DNA of 64,000 nt from Pomphorhynchus laevis (taxonomy: Eukaryota; Acanthocephala; Palaeacanthocephala; Echinorhynchida; Pomphorhynchidae), in the NCBI GenBank assembly GCA_012934845.2, contig WNNJ02003015.1, positions 26,611 to 90,610 on the forward strand, given 5' to 3'. Every line of letters begins with the position of its first letter. Positions within the stretch are counted from its first letter, which is position 1. Positions 32,045 through 43,640 of this stretch are shown here, piece by piece. The notes beneath the pieces are model-generated. The model saw nothing but the letters and a program-made list of their open reading frames with translations. It had not been told where the DNA came from and did not search any database. The position numbers and the translations under genes are program-made.

Positions 32045-33540
32045 GCTCGCCACTAAGCGAAGATAAATTACTAAGTTCCTGATTTCCCCGGATTGGTAAT
32101 GAGAGCTTAACTGAATTTAATTCCTACCTCTCTTCGCAAGCTACCGTGTTGCTTTCGACAACCTATAAAGGTCGTATATACAGTCCCACTCTGACAAAAC
32201 TCAAGACCTTAGCATATTTGCTTCGTCTTCCCAATCTCTCTGCTTCTGCCAGGCAAGTTCTCTCGAAAGAATATTGAAGCACTATATATAGGTTCCAACT
32301 GGGTAAGGATAGGGCAAGCATCGCTTCCTTTAATCCAGCCCAGCCTTCCTTCTGGAAGATATCCAAGAAGGAAAAGTTTGTCTGTTGGAGGAATAGAGCA
32401 TTGGGTTGGATTGGTAATATAGGTCTTGACAAAGTTTTGGAGGAGTCACTATCCCTACGTAATTATGGAGCAACTCAATCACCTCAGCCAATCCCGCCTT
32501 GGGGAGACTTCAGGAGTAGGGATTTATCTGTCACAGATATCCTTTACTCCCGTGGGCCTCTTCTGAGCACCTCCAAATCCGTCGCTCCACTCTCTTCTCG
32601 TGTCTGTCAGCTTTTGACAGTCGAACAAGGAAGAGAAGTGGCTGTCACAATGCTATTAGCCGCCCCATCCGATGTGGCCGGCATCAACATCAATAGACGA
32701 ATTTTTATTCCAAAAAAGTTTCCGGTCTAATGTCCTAAAGACATGCGGCTAATTTCGTATCAAAATTCCCTCGTGTCGATCTACGAAAAAGCGCTTTAGC
32801 GTAGAATTCGCGATCATCTGAATAGGCGTAATTTAATTCCATCAGTTTCTGTGGGTTCGTCAAAGGTCGCTCGATCCATTCAGCGGTAGGTGAAGTGCAT
32901 CAGTTATGTCAGGAGAATATTCATCAACTTGCTGTGGCTGTTTTCCTTGGTTTTTCTGCTGCATTTGACCGCACCTCGATTCCCTTTGTTATTTCTTCTC
33001 TCAGGTCCCTCGGGTTGTCTGCGAGAATTGTTAACAGGGTGGAGATACTGCTGTACACCAAGCGATTCTATTATGAAGACGACCCTGATGAGCGTCAGTT
33101 CTACCCTATTACGGGTGTGCCTCAAGGTTCCCCTCTTTCTTTAATCTTATTTCTTGCTGCATCCATTGAACTCTTTAAAATATTTAAACGCGAACAAAGT
33201 CTAGTGGTATACGCTGATGACACCACATCCCTGTTCTCTGGACGCAGGTGCAAAGACATAGTCTCGGACATCAGCCATTTCTTCTTAAGATTAAAAGACC
33301 AGTTACCCAAATTCAATCTTATTTTAAACTCCGCCAAATCGCAGTAAGGTTTCTCAAGCTCCCGATCTCTCGTTTACACAGCATAGTCCGCGTTGATTGG
33401 TCTCTTCGGGGTTGAAATACCCCGGATGGTTCAGTCGAAGAGCGGCGTGTTGAATTGGCTGTACGGCTCAGATCCCACCGGACCAGAGGCTGTAAAGGAT
33501 GGAAGACGAAACAGATTGGTAAAGAAGAAGATTTCTGACG
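32045..33540 (+). mobile_element. R1/Jockey-like non-LTR retrotransposon, copy C (opposite strand)
   Basis: 5'-truncated. The linker is recognisable from about 32090 (SSQATV) through RLPNLSASARQVLSKEY, FVCWRNRALGWIG and YGATQSPQPIPPWG to IAGI/VAGININRRIFIPKK. RT follows with frameshifts: VFLGFSAAFDRT (motif A), TGVPQGSPLSLILFLAASIE, VVYADDTTSLFSGRRC (an intact YADD), and LKDQLPKFNLILNSAKSQ ending at 33347. This is the only copy here that keeps the family's own RT core. 33348-33540 is probably C-terminal coding or 3' UTR of the same copy. It is inverted relative to copies A and B. Confidence 0.8.
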
Positions 33541-33549
33541 TTTTGTGTT

Positions 33550-36132
33550 TTGCTGTTCTTTAACTGCCTACTCCAAAGGTGCCAAAAGTCTAGTCACAAA
33601 CAATTAAAGACGTTATTGGCACGGCGCTCAAACAACTGGATAACAGAAGACTACGATAGCTTAATGGATGAAGCCCGTTACCTACACACACTGAACTCGC
33701 AGAAACTACACAGACAAAGTGGTGGTGAATGGTCCACAACTTTTCGCAAATTGATTCTTGATGGGAAACTAACCGCTGCAGCTAAAGTACTTCATCCCCA
33801 AAGTGAAAACAACGCGATGTTTCACCTCGACTCTTTAATAGGTGGTAAGACGGTTATGGAAATCTTAATTGACAAACATCCTAGACCTGCGCAAATTACG
33901 CAAAGTGCTTTAATTCTCAATCACTATTTAACGACAACGATTTTTAGCCGATCGCTTTTGAATCAATATACTCTGGCCTAATTATATCGTGTGCTCGAAA
34001 AGTCAAGGGTGGAGCTGGTCTATCAGACATTGATGCGCAGGCTTGGTTGCAGATGCTTAGTGACTTCGGCAATGAATTACACCGTTTGGCAGATGCTTTG
34101 GTTGTATTCACACGCTTCCTTGCAACAAGCGACGTATTTGAAACATTCATCAGAGCACTAACAGCAAGCAGGCTAATTCCGTTAAGCAAAAATTCTGACG
34201 TTCGTCCAATAGGTATTGGCGAAGTACCAAGAAGGATAATATCTAAAGCTATTCTAAGCATTGCCAATTACTGCTTAAAAAAGTATGCGGAACGATCCAA
34301 TTCTGCGCCGGGCAGCGCGCTGGTACTGAACGTGTCATGCATTCCTTACGTGAAGTCCTTTCTATAGAAAAGTACTCGGTTCTATTAACGATAGATGCAG
34401 ATAATGCATTTAACCGAATAAACATAAAAGCTGTTTTACATAACGTGCCCAAAGTTTGCCCTGCTTTATCGAACGTCCTTACAAACTTATATCGAAATCC
34501 GTCAATACCGCCACAAATAACGAAATTATTTGGCCATCAGAAGGTTTCCCCGAAAGGCGATTCCTTTCAATGACAGCATTTGCGGCCGCGACGCTTCCGC
34601 TTATATTACGACTTAAAGAATCATCATCAAGCATGCGTCACTTCTGGAATGCAGACGATGGAAATGTGATCGGTTCACCGCACCTCGTAAAAAATTATTT
34701 AAACAAATCTCGTCGATAGGCCCTACATATGGTTTTTATATCAATCCTGCCAAGTGCAAAATATATGCTAATTATAACAGCTTTCCCGCCTTGAGAGATA
34801 TCTTCCATGAAACAAGAGTTAAAATCTGTGAGGATGGATTGACCGTACTGGACACACCGATCGGAAATCCGCAGTATGTCGAAAGGTTCATTCGCACAAC
34901 TGTCGCTTCCATCGCAAATTCAATTAAACGGTTAACCGAAATTGGCCTAAACGATATACAAGTCGCTCACGCAGCCTTAACTCGTTCAGTTCAACACAAA
35001 TTGGCATACAACGTTTGAATTTATGCCATGATTATTGGTTGGATCCCATTTCAATGTCGATAAAGGAATTCTTCAAAATAACGTGTGATCTAGACCTAAT
35101 TGAAAACAATGTTCTGTGGCGTGTCTTCAAATTAGGAGTTCGTAATGGCGGAGTTGATATTAGATAAGACAATTGTTCAAATATGGAATATTCATCATCC
35201 AGAACGCTATGCGCTCCATGTATGGAACGCCTCACGAATGCAGATCTCAATCAAGTGCAGGATAAAATACTGACTTCAACTCGAATCGCTAAACAAATCA
35301 GAGAAAAATCTGAACTAGCTAATATATCCCTTATTTTAGATATCAATCTGAAAACCTCACTCAAGCACTTATCAAAGAAAAAAACTTCTTCTTGGATCAG
35401 TGTATACCAGACTCATGATCCCTATACGAGATTAAATAATGTTGAATTCAGGGACCGTTAGCAGCGCGGTACGGTCTCTTACAGAAGAATGCTCATAGCA
35501 AATGTCAATGCGGAGAACAATTACCATTAACACACTTACATACATGCAGGCTAGGCGGACTCCCATCAATGCGTCATGATGTGATTCGCGACATATTAAG
35601 TAAGAAATTAACAGAGGTTGGTCATAACGTCCAGATTGAGCCCGTCATGAATTCCGTCAATAACAATGTTATATTCGAAAACCACACAACAACCCTAGAT
35701 AACGATGCAAGGCTTGGCATAGCTTGTTACGGATTGTATGGCGATAGAACGGTGCGTACTCTCATAGATGTATGCGTTTTCAACGCGTTCGCACCTTCTA
35801 ACAGCTCGAAAACAGTAGATGCATGTTTCGAATATCACGAAGCAAGAAAGAAGAGCAAGTATCTGGAAAGAGTTACTGTTTTTGAACACGCAACATTCAT
35901 ACCTGTGGTTTTTTATCACTGAGGTGGTGCCGATAAAGAAGCCAGTCAATTATTAAAGCGGATCGCAAGAATGTAATCTCTAAAAAACGGAGCTCAATAT
36001 TCACAACAAATATCGAAGATACGATCATGCCTTGGAATAGCATTTTGCCGAATGATTTCACGATGTATTCGCGGGGCACGATCATCACGGAACTGCCCAG
36101 CCCAGTTCTGTCTTTACGACATGACGTAAAGA
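33550..36132 (+). mobile_element. RT element with zinc knuckle and restriction-like endonuclease, copy 1
   Basis: Pieces in order, with at least four frame breaks: an N-terminal helical region (33550-33981, DYDSLMDEARYLH, GKLTAAAKVL, DKHPRP); an RT fingers region (34047-34300, IRALTASRLIPLSKN, RPIGIGEVPRRIISKAIL); motif A (VLLTIDADNAFNRIN); a QKVSPKGDSF motif; and catalytic FWNADDGNVIG near 34640. A connection follows, then a knuckle C-x-C-G-x9-H-x3-C at about 35500-35550. The C-terminal domain (35569-36130) has ARLGI, RTLIDVCVFNAFAP, HEARKKSKYLERV and a final SRCIRGARSS. The order RT, zinc knuckle, then D...D-x-x-V...K-x-x-K-Y nuclease matches restriction-like-endonuclease non-LTR elements such as R2. 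In this copy the first Asp is Gly, and the element is dead. Related RT proteins occur widely in invertebrates. Confidence 0.7.
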
Positions 36133-36181
36133 TAATGACTGGCTGGATAACTTGGTTATCCTTCGGAATCCGTGATTTTAA

Positions 36182-36397
36182 ATGATTGTCCGAACCATAG
36201 AGGTCACTTTATCAGTTGTGGTTCAGTCACGTTGGAACTGCCCTAGATACTTTCGATTATCAAACAGAGCGATCAACCTATGGAACCGATTACCGAATTC
36301 GATTGTGACTGTAACACGTTATAAAACAATTCAGTGCTCACTGAGCATGTGGATGAAAAGAGACATATCGAAGGAACTATACAACTACACTTGATAA
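36182..36397 (+). mobile_element. CR1/Jockey-like RT C-terminal fragment
   Basis: The 70-residue frame carries PRYFRLSNRAINLWNRLPNS, the near-universal C-terminal motif of CR1/Jockey RT proteins, and ends MKRDISKELYNYT. Nothing of the RT core precedes it. It sits 50 bp after the RT/endonuclease element. Confidence 0.75.
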
Positions 36398-37139
36398 CCA
36401 CTATTATTTTCTTTTTATTGTGACCAGATAAAATGACCTTTTCAAGTGCCAAAGTCTTGTAATAATTTAAATTACATAATTTAAAAATTGCATCTTTAAG
36501 ACAAAACTCTAAAACCTTACAAGAAAAATTAAATGCTAAAATAATAAACAACGAGCATGATTATGCTTTTACCCTCCCCTTGTTCCGTATTTTGTAGAAA
36601 GTAAACGAGGAAAGAAGACTAAGTAGAGAAATAATACTGCGAAAGAGAAAATCGTTAGGTGTAAATGGGAAAATGGAAATATATAGGGGGGTAATCTCTA
36701 GTTACAAGAGATTTTTTGTAACCAGCGATTTTCTAGTACATCATGCACTTGATTCATTCGTTGATTACCGTCTGCTAGTCCTCCTCTGCATCCAGTAGTG
36801 GGAGGGATCTGGCACTGATGAGTCATAGTGATGACGTTTACGGCATTCGTCATTCTTTCGCGTCGGGCTTGTATGATTACTAAAAAAATATTCATTTGTA
36901 AACAGCAAAAATACGCCTGATGAGAAAGGGCCCATTTGACCAGTATTAGTAATGCTGAATATAAAAAGGAAATTTAGCAAACAAAATGATACTATATTTG
37001 AGTAAATATGATAAGGAATATAAAAGGTTAATTCTATCTACTTAAATACGATTATCATGCTTCTACAATAATAATGATAACAACATTAAAAACATAAAAG
37101 GCTTCTAAAACTAATCTAGTTTTGAATGATCATCAGCAC
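36398..37139. other. No feature recognised
   Basis: May include the 3' UTR of the preceding fragment. Short minus-strand frames at 36698-36980 have no domain. Confidence 0.45.
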
Positions 37140-37332
37140 AATACAATTGGGATCGTGCTGCTCAGATGCACATTGATAATATCTTTGCCAATGCAAAGTC
37201 AAGCTTGCATTGTAATGCATTAATGCATTCACAATATTATTGTGATCAAGAAATCAAACTGACGTGTTATTTATTGATTTTCGACGTGCCTTTGACACTG
37301 TTAACCATAACATACTCTTGAGTAAGCTGATT
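37140..37332 (+). mobile_element. CR1-like RT, 5' half of an interrupted copy
   Basis: Encodes LFIDFRRAFDTVNHNILLSK (RT motif A, with catalytic D) at about 37264-37325. It is broken at 37332 by the L2-like element, and the downstream part of the RT resumes at 41389. Confidence 0.7.
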
Positions 37333-40300
37333 AAAAAGGATTTATTTTTACGTGCAAATGCGTGTCGGTGCACGCTTACGTGACCGCGAAAAAATCTAAA
37401 TCATGTGTCGAGAAGGTAGGTACATATACGGCATTTGAATGTGATAAAGGAGGGAGCGCGGCGGACGTAGAGAGGGAGTTGATTCCAGGCGAGTGGGGCG
37501 GCGACGAGGGAGGTGGAGCGAGTGTCGTCTAAGAAAGGGAAATTGATGAACGATGGTGATCCGACAGTGATGAGGCGAAAAATTACGAGAAAAAGGCGGA
37601 GTTGCATGCGGATATGGATGGTGGGCCAGGAGAAAAAGGCAATATGTGGATATGTGGTCGAAGCGACGGAGACGTAGAAGCACTCGAACGGCGGAATTGA
37701 TGATGCGTTGTATAGGTAGGATGATGGATTTTGGAGAATTTGTGAAAAGGCTGAGGCAATAGTCGATTTTAGGGAAGAGAAGCGATTAAATAAGAGACAT
37801 ACAAGAACGGAAGTCGATAAGGGTCGGATACGGTGTATGTCACGAAAAATTAAAGTAGACGAGCGGACCTTGTCACGTACGAAGAGTTTAAGGGAAAGGT
37901 GATCATCAAAATGGAACCCATAGAAAGTGAGATTGTGGACTATATGAATAATTGATGAGGCAAAAGTTACATAGGGAGGAGATATGTTAGGGTTACGGGA
38001 GAGGATCCACATTATTTTGGACTTGTCGGGGTTTATAACGAGACGAAGATGGGAGAGACGTTTGTAGAGAGAAGAAATACAGTTGGAGGCAGAAATGTCG
38101 ATATCGTGTATGCGATGGGCAGGTGCATAAGCATAGATTAGGCTGCCATAGGCGTTATGCATGATGTTAAAGGAGTAAGGTTTGATAAACGAAGAGAGAT
38201 CGCCGAGCAGTAGAGAGAAAAGCAGAATACCAAGGACTGAATCTTGCGGGACCCAGCAGAAAATAGGGATGGGAGGAGAGAATGTTAAAATTGAACAAAC
38301 TCGAAAAGAACGGTTGGATAGATATGAGGCCAACCATGCTACGGAGAAGGAAGAAAAGCCGTAATCATAACGAAGGCGAGAAAGGACGATAGAGTGATCG
38401 ACGATGTCGAAGGCGGATGAGAGGTCGAGTAAGGTGAGAACACTATATATAGACTTGTTACGAGAAATGAGTAGGTCGTTGTAAACTTTCATGCAGGCGA
38501 TTTCTGTGGAGTAATTAGAGCGGAAAGCGGATTGGAAAGGATGGTACAAATTAGATGAAGAGAGATAAACTTTGATCTATATTAAGATGAGGCGCTCTAA
38601 GAGCTTGGAAAGAGTAGGGAGGAGATATATGGGCGATAGCTAGAAAGAAGTGAGGGTCGAGCGATTGTTTCTTAAGGAGGGGACGAACGATAGCGGATTT
38701 CCAGTGTGATGGACAGATACGACTGCGGATGGACGAGTTAAACAAGGTGGCGAGGAAAAGGGATATCGATGATCATATAAATTTAAGAATGGGTGTGGGC
38801 AGGGAATCGGCAGGTGAGGTTTTGTTGGACAAGGATATGAGGAGGATGAGTCGAGACGAGTCGCAGTGAGATGGAACGGATACGGGGTTGTGAGAGAGAG
38901 AGCAACATGGATACTTTGGTCTGAAGAAATGACGAATAATCATGGGGATTAGTGTTGAAAATCGAAGAGGAATGAGAAAGGATTGAGTTAAAAGTATGCC
39001 AAAGTGATTTAGAGTTGAATGAAGTGATGATTTTATTCTGTCAGGAGTTGCATTTGGTACGTAGTAGGTGGCTATGAGACCGGTGAAGAGCAAGATAGGA
39101 ATCACGGAGAGACGGAGTGAGCGAGCGGATATTACATCTGAGAGAGCGGTGATAGACTCGAATAGCATGACGGATTCGACGCTTTAAGAGTAGGCATTGG
39201 ATGTCAAACCATGGGGCACGGTGAATTCGACGATGAGGGTGAGGCTTGAAGGGCAAGATAAGATCGAGAGTGGATGTGAGTTCAGAGTCGAAAAGAATGG
39301 CGAGATCGTGAGTATAGAAATATGCTATTGTAGGAGTAGATAGAGACGATTTAGGTAAGCCAAAGCTGATAAGGGGGATGTCAAGATTTCTCAGAGGGCG
39401 ACGTATGATGGTAGGTGTGTGAGGCGGAGAGTTGTTGGATATAAGATCAAGGGTGATAAGAAAGTGATCGGATAGACCAGGATCGGAGATGTACAGTGAG
39501 TTGTAGGCAGCAAAACGATCGGGGACAGCAATGATGTCGAGTGCAAGGATATGTGTGTAAGCAGTGGATATGAGTTTATAGTTGTAGTTGGATAGAATAA
39601 TGATAAACCGGATGGAATCGGTGGAAGAGGGGCGGTCGAGGCGGATGTTGAAGTCGCCATAAACGAGTGAAGGGATGGAGGACAAAGAATATTAACATAG
39701 GAGGTCAGCAAGTTAGATAAAAAATAAGGAGGTGGAAGCTGATGAACCAGGATGGTATACAATGGCGAGATCCAGAGTGATCTGAATAGAAGAACGACAA
39801 GGGAGCAATAAAAAAGAGTAAGAACTAAAAGAGTGAATTATTTTGCGAAGCGACGCGGGTTGACGGGCAAATGCGACAATGCCGCCGTAATTAGAGAAAT
39901 AAGAAGGGGATGAGCTAAGGAGTCGGGCGGATTCGATTAGTGAGCGATCGGCAGACAGCAAACCGCGAATGTATAGGTCGTCGGAATTGTAGTGCCAAGA
40001 TTCGGTGAGGCTATAGAGATCGATGGATTGCTGGATGAATATGTTGAGGATAAGACCAGATTTATGGAGAATATATCTAGTGTTGAAGAGGCCAAGGCGA
40101 AAACCATGTGGTGGTGAAAGGGGCTAGCGGAGAACACACGTAGGGGAGATAGAGTGCCATCGAATTTTGGGGCGGGTGGTGACAACTTGAAAATTGCCGT
40201 CGATGTTTCGGATAGAGAGAGATGTTTCGGCGTTTTCCTCGCGACGGTTTTTTGTGATGCGGGCAGAAGAGAGTTGAGCGATTCGGAAGGGGTGCGATTA

Positions 40301-41388
40301 GAAAAATGCGAGTCGCTGATGAGGACATGAGTTTAAATGTGTGGAGAGGACAGTGGACACGTGAGAGCGATGCTTGAAAACAATTTTCAGGAGAGGGGGC
40401 TGATATGAATTAGATTGAGAAGATTTGTTTAGGCGGCTGAATTCAGCCGGAGAGATGTCGTTGAAAAGGATGGTTTATCCGCAGTAACAAGATACGAGAT
40501 GATGGATATGAAGGCGGAAACATCGTGGTCGAGACGTGCTTGTGGAGATTAGGAGGTGGAAGGAGTGATATTATTGATGCAACGATCACGAGAAGGAAAG
40601 CGTTTCCGTAAAGGAGGATGAGTGACGTAAGTGGGTAAGATCACGATAGGAGAGCTGGCAGTAGTTTTGGATTTGGAGGGAGTTGTTTTGACGGCGGGAG
40701 ACATAATGGATATTAAGATAAAATAGGTGATGGCAAACGATGTGTGTAAAGGTTATGAGTTGAAAGATGGTGGCGGTTGGTGGAGATGATTTTGATTGAT
40801 GAATGTAGGTTATTGAAAAACGAGATAGGATCAGTGGGTGGAGAAAGGACATTGGAAACGACGGGGGTAGTTTGAATGGACGCATTGGATGTTGATATGT
40901 GCTTATGTGAGAGGTTGGGGATTAATTTGTTTGCGCAAAACCCATATCGGAAGTGTTCTTTAGACTTACTGTTCTCTATACGCTGCAGTCGTGTGTCGAG
41001 CATTGTACTTGCAGTTTAACATAGTTGGTGTCGGTTTTGACTTTTCTTACGTCCTCCTATTAACGTCCTTGTATGTTTAAGCTGTTGAGCGGCAACTGAT
41101 TGAATTGATCTGCAACTGATTAAGTTGATTGTAAGTAATTTGGTATTATCAATAAAATTGTTTTAACCCATTATCAATAAAACTGTTATTATCAAAATAA
41201 GATTCCTTGTTTCAAGCTGTTAAATTTGTACTGCAACTGTTCGGCAAGCGCAGGGAGCCGATCTGCAACTGATTGAATTGATCTGCAGCTGATTAAATTG
41301 ATCTGCAACTGATTGAATTTATTGTAAGTAGCTAAAACAAAGAATTTTTCAACCCAAGATATGAATTTGAAATAATTAAGTATTAATT
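37333..41388 (-). mobile_element. L2-like non-LTR retrotransposon, near full length, frameshifted
   Basis: About 4.06 kb and markedly more GC-rich than its surroundings. Read on the minus strand: an N-terminal region starts at 41003 (MLDTRLQRIENSKSK). The APE endonuclease at about 40300-39400 has YGDFNIRLDRP, LALDIIAVPD and GLSDHFLITLDL. The connection near 38700 has CPSHWKSAIVRPLLKK. The RT at 38549-37401 has HPFQSAFRSNYSTEIA, LLDLSSAFDIVDH, CWVPQDSVLGILLF and LVINPDKSKIMWIL. The catalytic YADD is replaced by HNAYG, so the copy is inactive, and several frame breaks confirm this. The 3' end has a hairpin (37360-37375) also present in the other two copies. Possible target duplication TGATT at 37328-37332 and 41389-41393. 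The 5' UTR (41040-41340) contains repeated GATCTGCAACTGATT units. Confidence 0.8.
41040..41340 (+). repeat. Minisatellite in the L2-like 5' region
   Basis: GATCTGCAACTGATT(G/A)AATT-type units occur near 41095, 41110, 41259, 41281 and 41302. They are interleaved with ATTATCAATAAAA(T/C)TGTT units. Tandem promoter-like repeats are common in non-LTR 5' UTRs, and that role is inferred only from position. Confidence 0.5.
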
Positions 41389-41950
41389 TGATTTAGTGCT
41401 CGTAAATTGGATTTGTAGTTATTTAACAAACTGGACTTTTCGCGTTCAAGTGTGAAACTCGCTATTTCACTACTTCAATTCTTACTTAGGTGTACCACAG
41501 GATTCTGTAATAGAGTTTTTCTTATTCAGTATTTTTATAAATGGCATAGTGTCATGGTTTCGTGTAAGTGTGTTTTATTCGCTGACGATCTAAATATACG
41601 GCGTAGTATAGAATCATATAAGGACGTTAAGTATTGGAACATGAAATAAACTTGATGCTTGGATGGTGTCAAATAACAAATTAGCGGTTAATTATGAGAA
41701 GTGTGCGCACATGAAAATCGGTAAGGAATCTAATTCAACATATTATTTAGGTCAAAGCGACTCTAGAATAGTTAGCTCATTTAAAGATTTGTGTATGGTA
41801 ATGTGATATTATCGTAAATCCAGCGGCTCTATTTATTTTGAAGAACATTCTCGAAATATTTCGTCAAAATGTCTTCGGCTCTTCTGATGTATTCGCCGTT
41901 CATTGTTGATACCTCCCTCGAATTTCTAGAACAGTATTCACCGCATTTTT
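41389..41950 (+). mobile_element. CR1-like RT, 3' half of the interrupted copy
   Basis: Resumes with LVNWICSYLTNWTFRVQV, then YLGVPQDSVIEFFLFSIFIN (motif B, Q-G to Q-D), KCVLFADDLNI (motif C, FADD kept) and NKLAVNYEKCAHMKIGK. Several frame changes. Together with 37140-37332 it makes one RT split by the L2-like insertion. It fades out near 41950, where the second RT/endonuclease element begins. Confidence 0.7.
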
Positions 41951-41954
41951 ACTA

Positions 41955-42600
41955 ATTATTATTAATACAGGTCATAGCTGTTGTGGTTCTTACTTTACAA
42001 CTTCTCATGCATTGTCATGTCATACTGGTGCCATGACTATTATCAGACATAACTTAGTGAGAGACATTGTAGCTAAGGAACTTGTAGGGGTATGCTGTGA
42101 CGTGCAAATTGAGCCATGTTTACGATCTATACCAAACAACTACGTATTTAATAAGCCAACAACCTGCTCTGATGATCAAGCGCGGTCTGATATAGCTTGT
42201 AGAGGAATTTTCGGAGGAAATATGGTGCGATCCTTTTTGGACATATGTATTTACAGCTCTTTGGCACCTACATACTATTGCAAAACTCCTCTCGAATGTC
42301 ATATATACCATCAACAGCGGAAATATGCAAAGTACGGTGAACGAATTGCAGATATAGAAAGAGGTACTTTCTTTCCTCTTATATTTTCTACGTCAGGTGG
42401 TATTGGACCTGAGACAGATAAAATACTAAAATGGATAGCAGCCAAATCTGCTGATCGTAATAAGCTTGCATACAGCGAATGTATTTCTAGGCTGAAATCA
42501 AAAATCAGTGTCGCCATTGCAGTTAGTGCATCGGTTTGTATACGTGCTACAAGGCTTAGAATAAACGAACAAGCACAGTATTATCAAACATAGTAAAAGA
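41955..42600 (+). mobile_element. RT/zinc-knuckle/endonuclease element, copy 2, 3' end
   Basis: 5'-truncated. It starts at the knuckle (CCGSYFTTSHALSC, then HTGAMTIIRHN), followed by a 193-residue intact frame (42012-42593) that is homologous to the C-terminal domain at 35569-36130. The nuclease-like residues are RSDIACRG, RSFLDICIYSSLAP and QRKYAKYGERI, so the first Asp lost in copy 1 is kept here. It ends CIRATRLRINEQ and a TAG at 42591. Function in R2-type elements: cuts the target to prime reverse transcription. Here it is a 3'-end relic without RT. Confidence 0.7.
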
Positions 42601-42703
42601 TGGGCAAGCGTCTAAGATTTACATCAATGACTGATCAAAAAGCAAACAAATTTAAGGATATTATGTGTATTTGTTGTTTATTTTTATAATAAAAACTGGT
42701 ATT

Positions 42704-43234
42704 TTAAAATAAAAAATACAGGTCATAGCCATAAGGCTGTTTTGACCGCTCACATAAAAAACAAATAAATACAAGAAAAACATCAAAAAAATCGTTCAGT
42801 ATATATATCAGAACCATGGGTATTGCAGCAACCACCACTCGTTCTCCTGGAAGACGATTCCAAATATTCACCGCTCGATGAGACAGTCGGAAATGACGAG
42901 GGTATTTTCCGTGCTCATGTACTACTAGTACTTTCGAGTGCCCTCTACGTCCATCCCGTTCATTGAGTTCAACTCTATTTGCTGGAAAATTTTCATCTTT
43001 ATTAACTGGTCGATACATAGCTAGAAGGTCGAAAAGAAGGAACCTTTCACGCACTGTCGGCATATTCAAACTTTTTATTCGTGCTTCATAGGGAAGATAT
43101 CGTACCTGAGGACATAATTTCGTAAACCGTCGAAGTATGCGCTCTAATTGATCAAGTTCAGTACGCGTACACTGAAAGACTGCTGGCGACACATATTCTA
43201 ATATCGGTCTTATAAGAGCATTATATAAACGCAC
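42704..43234 (-). CDS. CR1-like ORF2, RT C-terminal part
   Basis: 176-residue frame with LYNALIRPILEYVSPAVFQC, QLERILRRFTKLCP and PRHFRLSHRAVNIWNRLPGE, the standard CR1 RT C-terminal motifs. Together with the frame at 43316-43546 it continues the broken ORF2. The last ~40 residues are hydrophobic and may be read through a shifted terminus. Confidence 0.75.
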   Translation of the reverse strand: MRLYNALIRPILEYVSPAVFQCTRTELDQLERILRRFTKLCPQVRYLPYEARIKSLNMPTVRERFLLFDLLAMYRPVNKDENFPANRVELNERDGRRGHSKVLVVHEHGKYPRHFRLSHRAVNIWNRLPGERVVVAAIPMVLIYILNDFFDVFLVFICFLCERSKQPYGYDLYFLF

Positions 43235-43640
43235 AACACAAACGGAGATAAATCTTTAAAGCAATTTTTGACAATATAGGTCATTCTTCTTGCTGCGTTA
43301 CAAATCCTATCAGTGTTAGATATCAGTGTTATAATTGTTTTGAACAATTATACAAAGATCCAGAATGGACTGCGTGGAAACAACAAACTCATCGCCAATA
43401 AAATATTCTTGACTTACTTTGCTATGACCTAATCTCATATGTGCAGGCTTTTTTATATTCAATACAATTCCAGTGTTTAAGGACCACCGATAAACAATGT
43501 TTAGGATATTTTGAAAGTCATTTCGATCCTTGTTGGTTTTAATCAATTTTCATACCTTTTTTCATCGGCAAAAGCTAAAACACTACAATCCTCAATTAAA
43601 TCTAGTAGCTGATTTATAAATATGTTAAACAACAAGGGGC

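Noticed and set aside
38182-38364. Plus-strand ORF inside the L2-like element
   Set aside because: Antisense shadow of the minus-strand RT.
41955-41975. AATACAGGTCATAGC matching the CR1-like 3' end at 42718
   Set aside because: Fifteen bases in an AT-rich setting, and the sequence beyond it differs. It reads in frame as the zinc-knuckle start of the RT/endonuclease copy.
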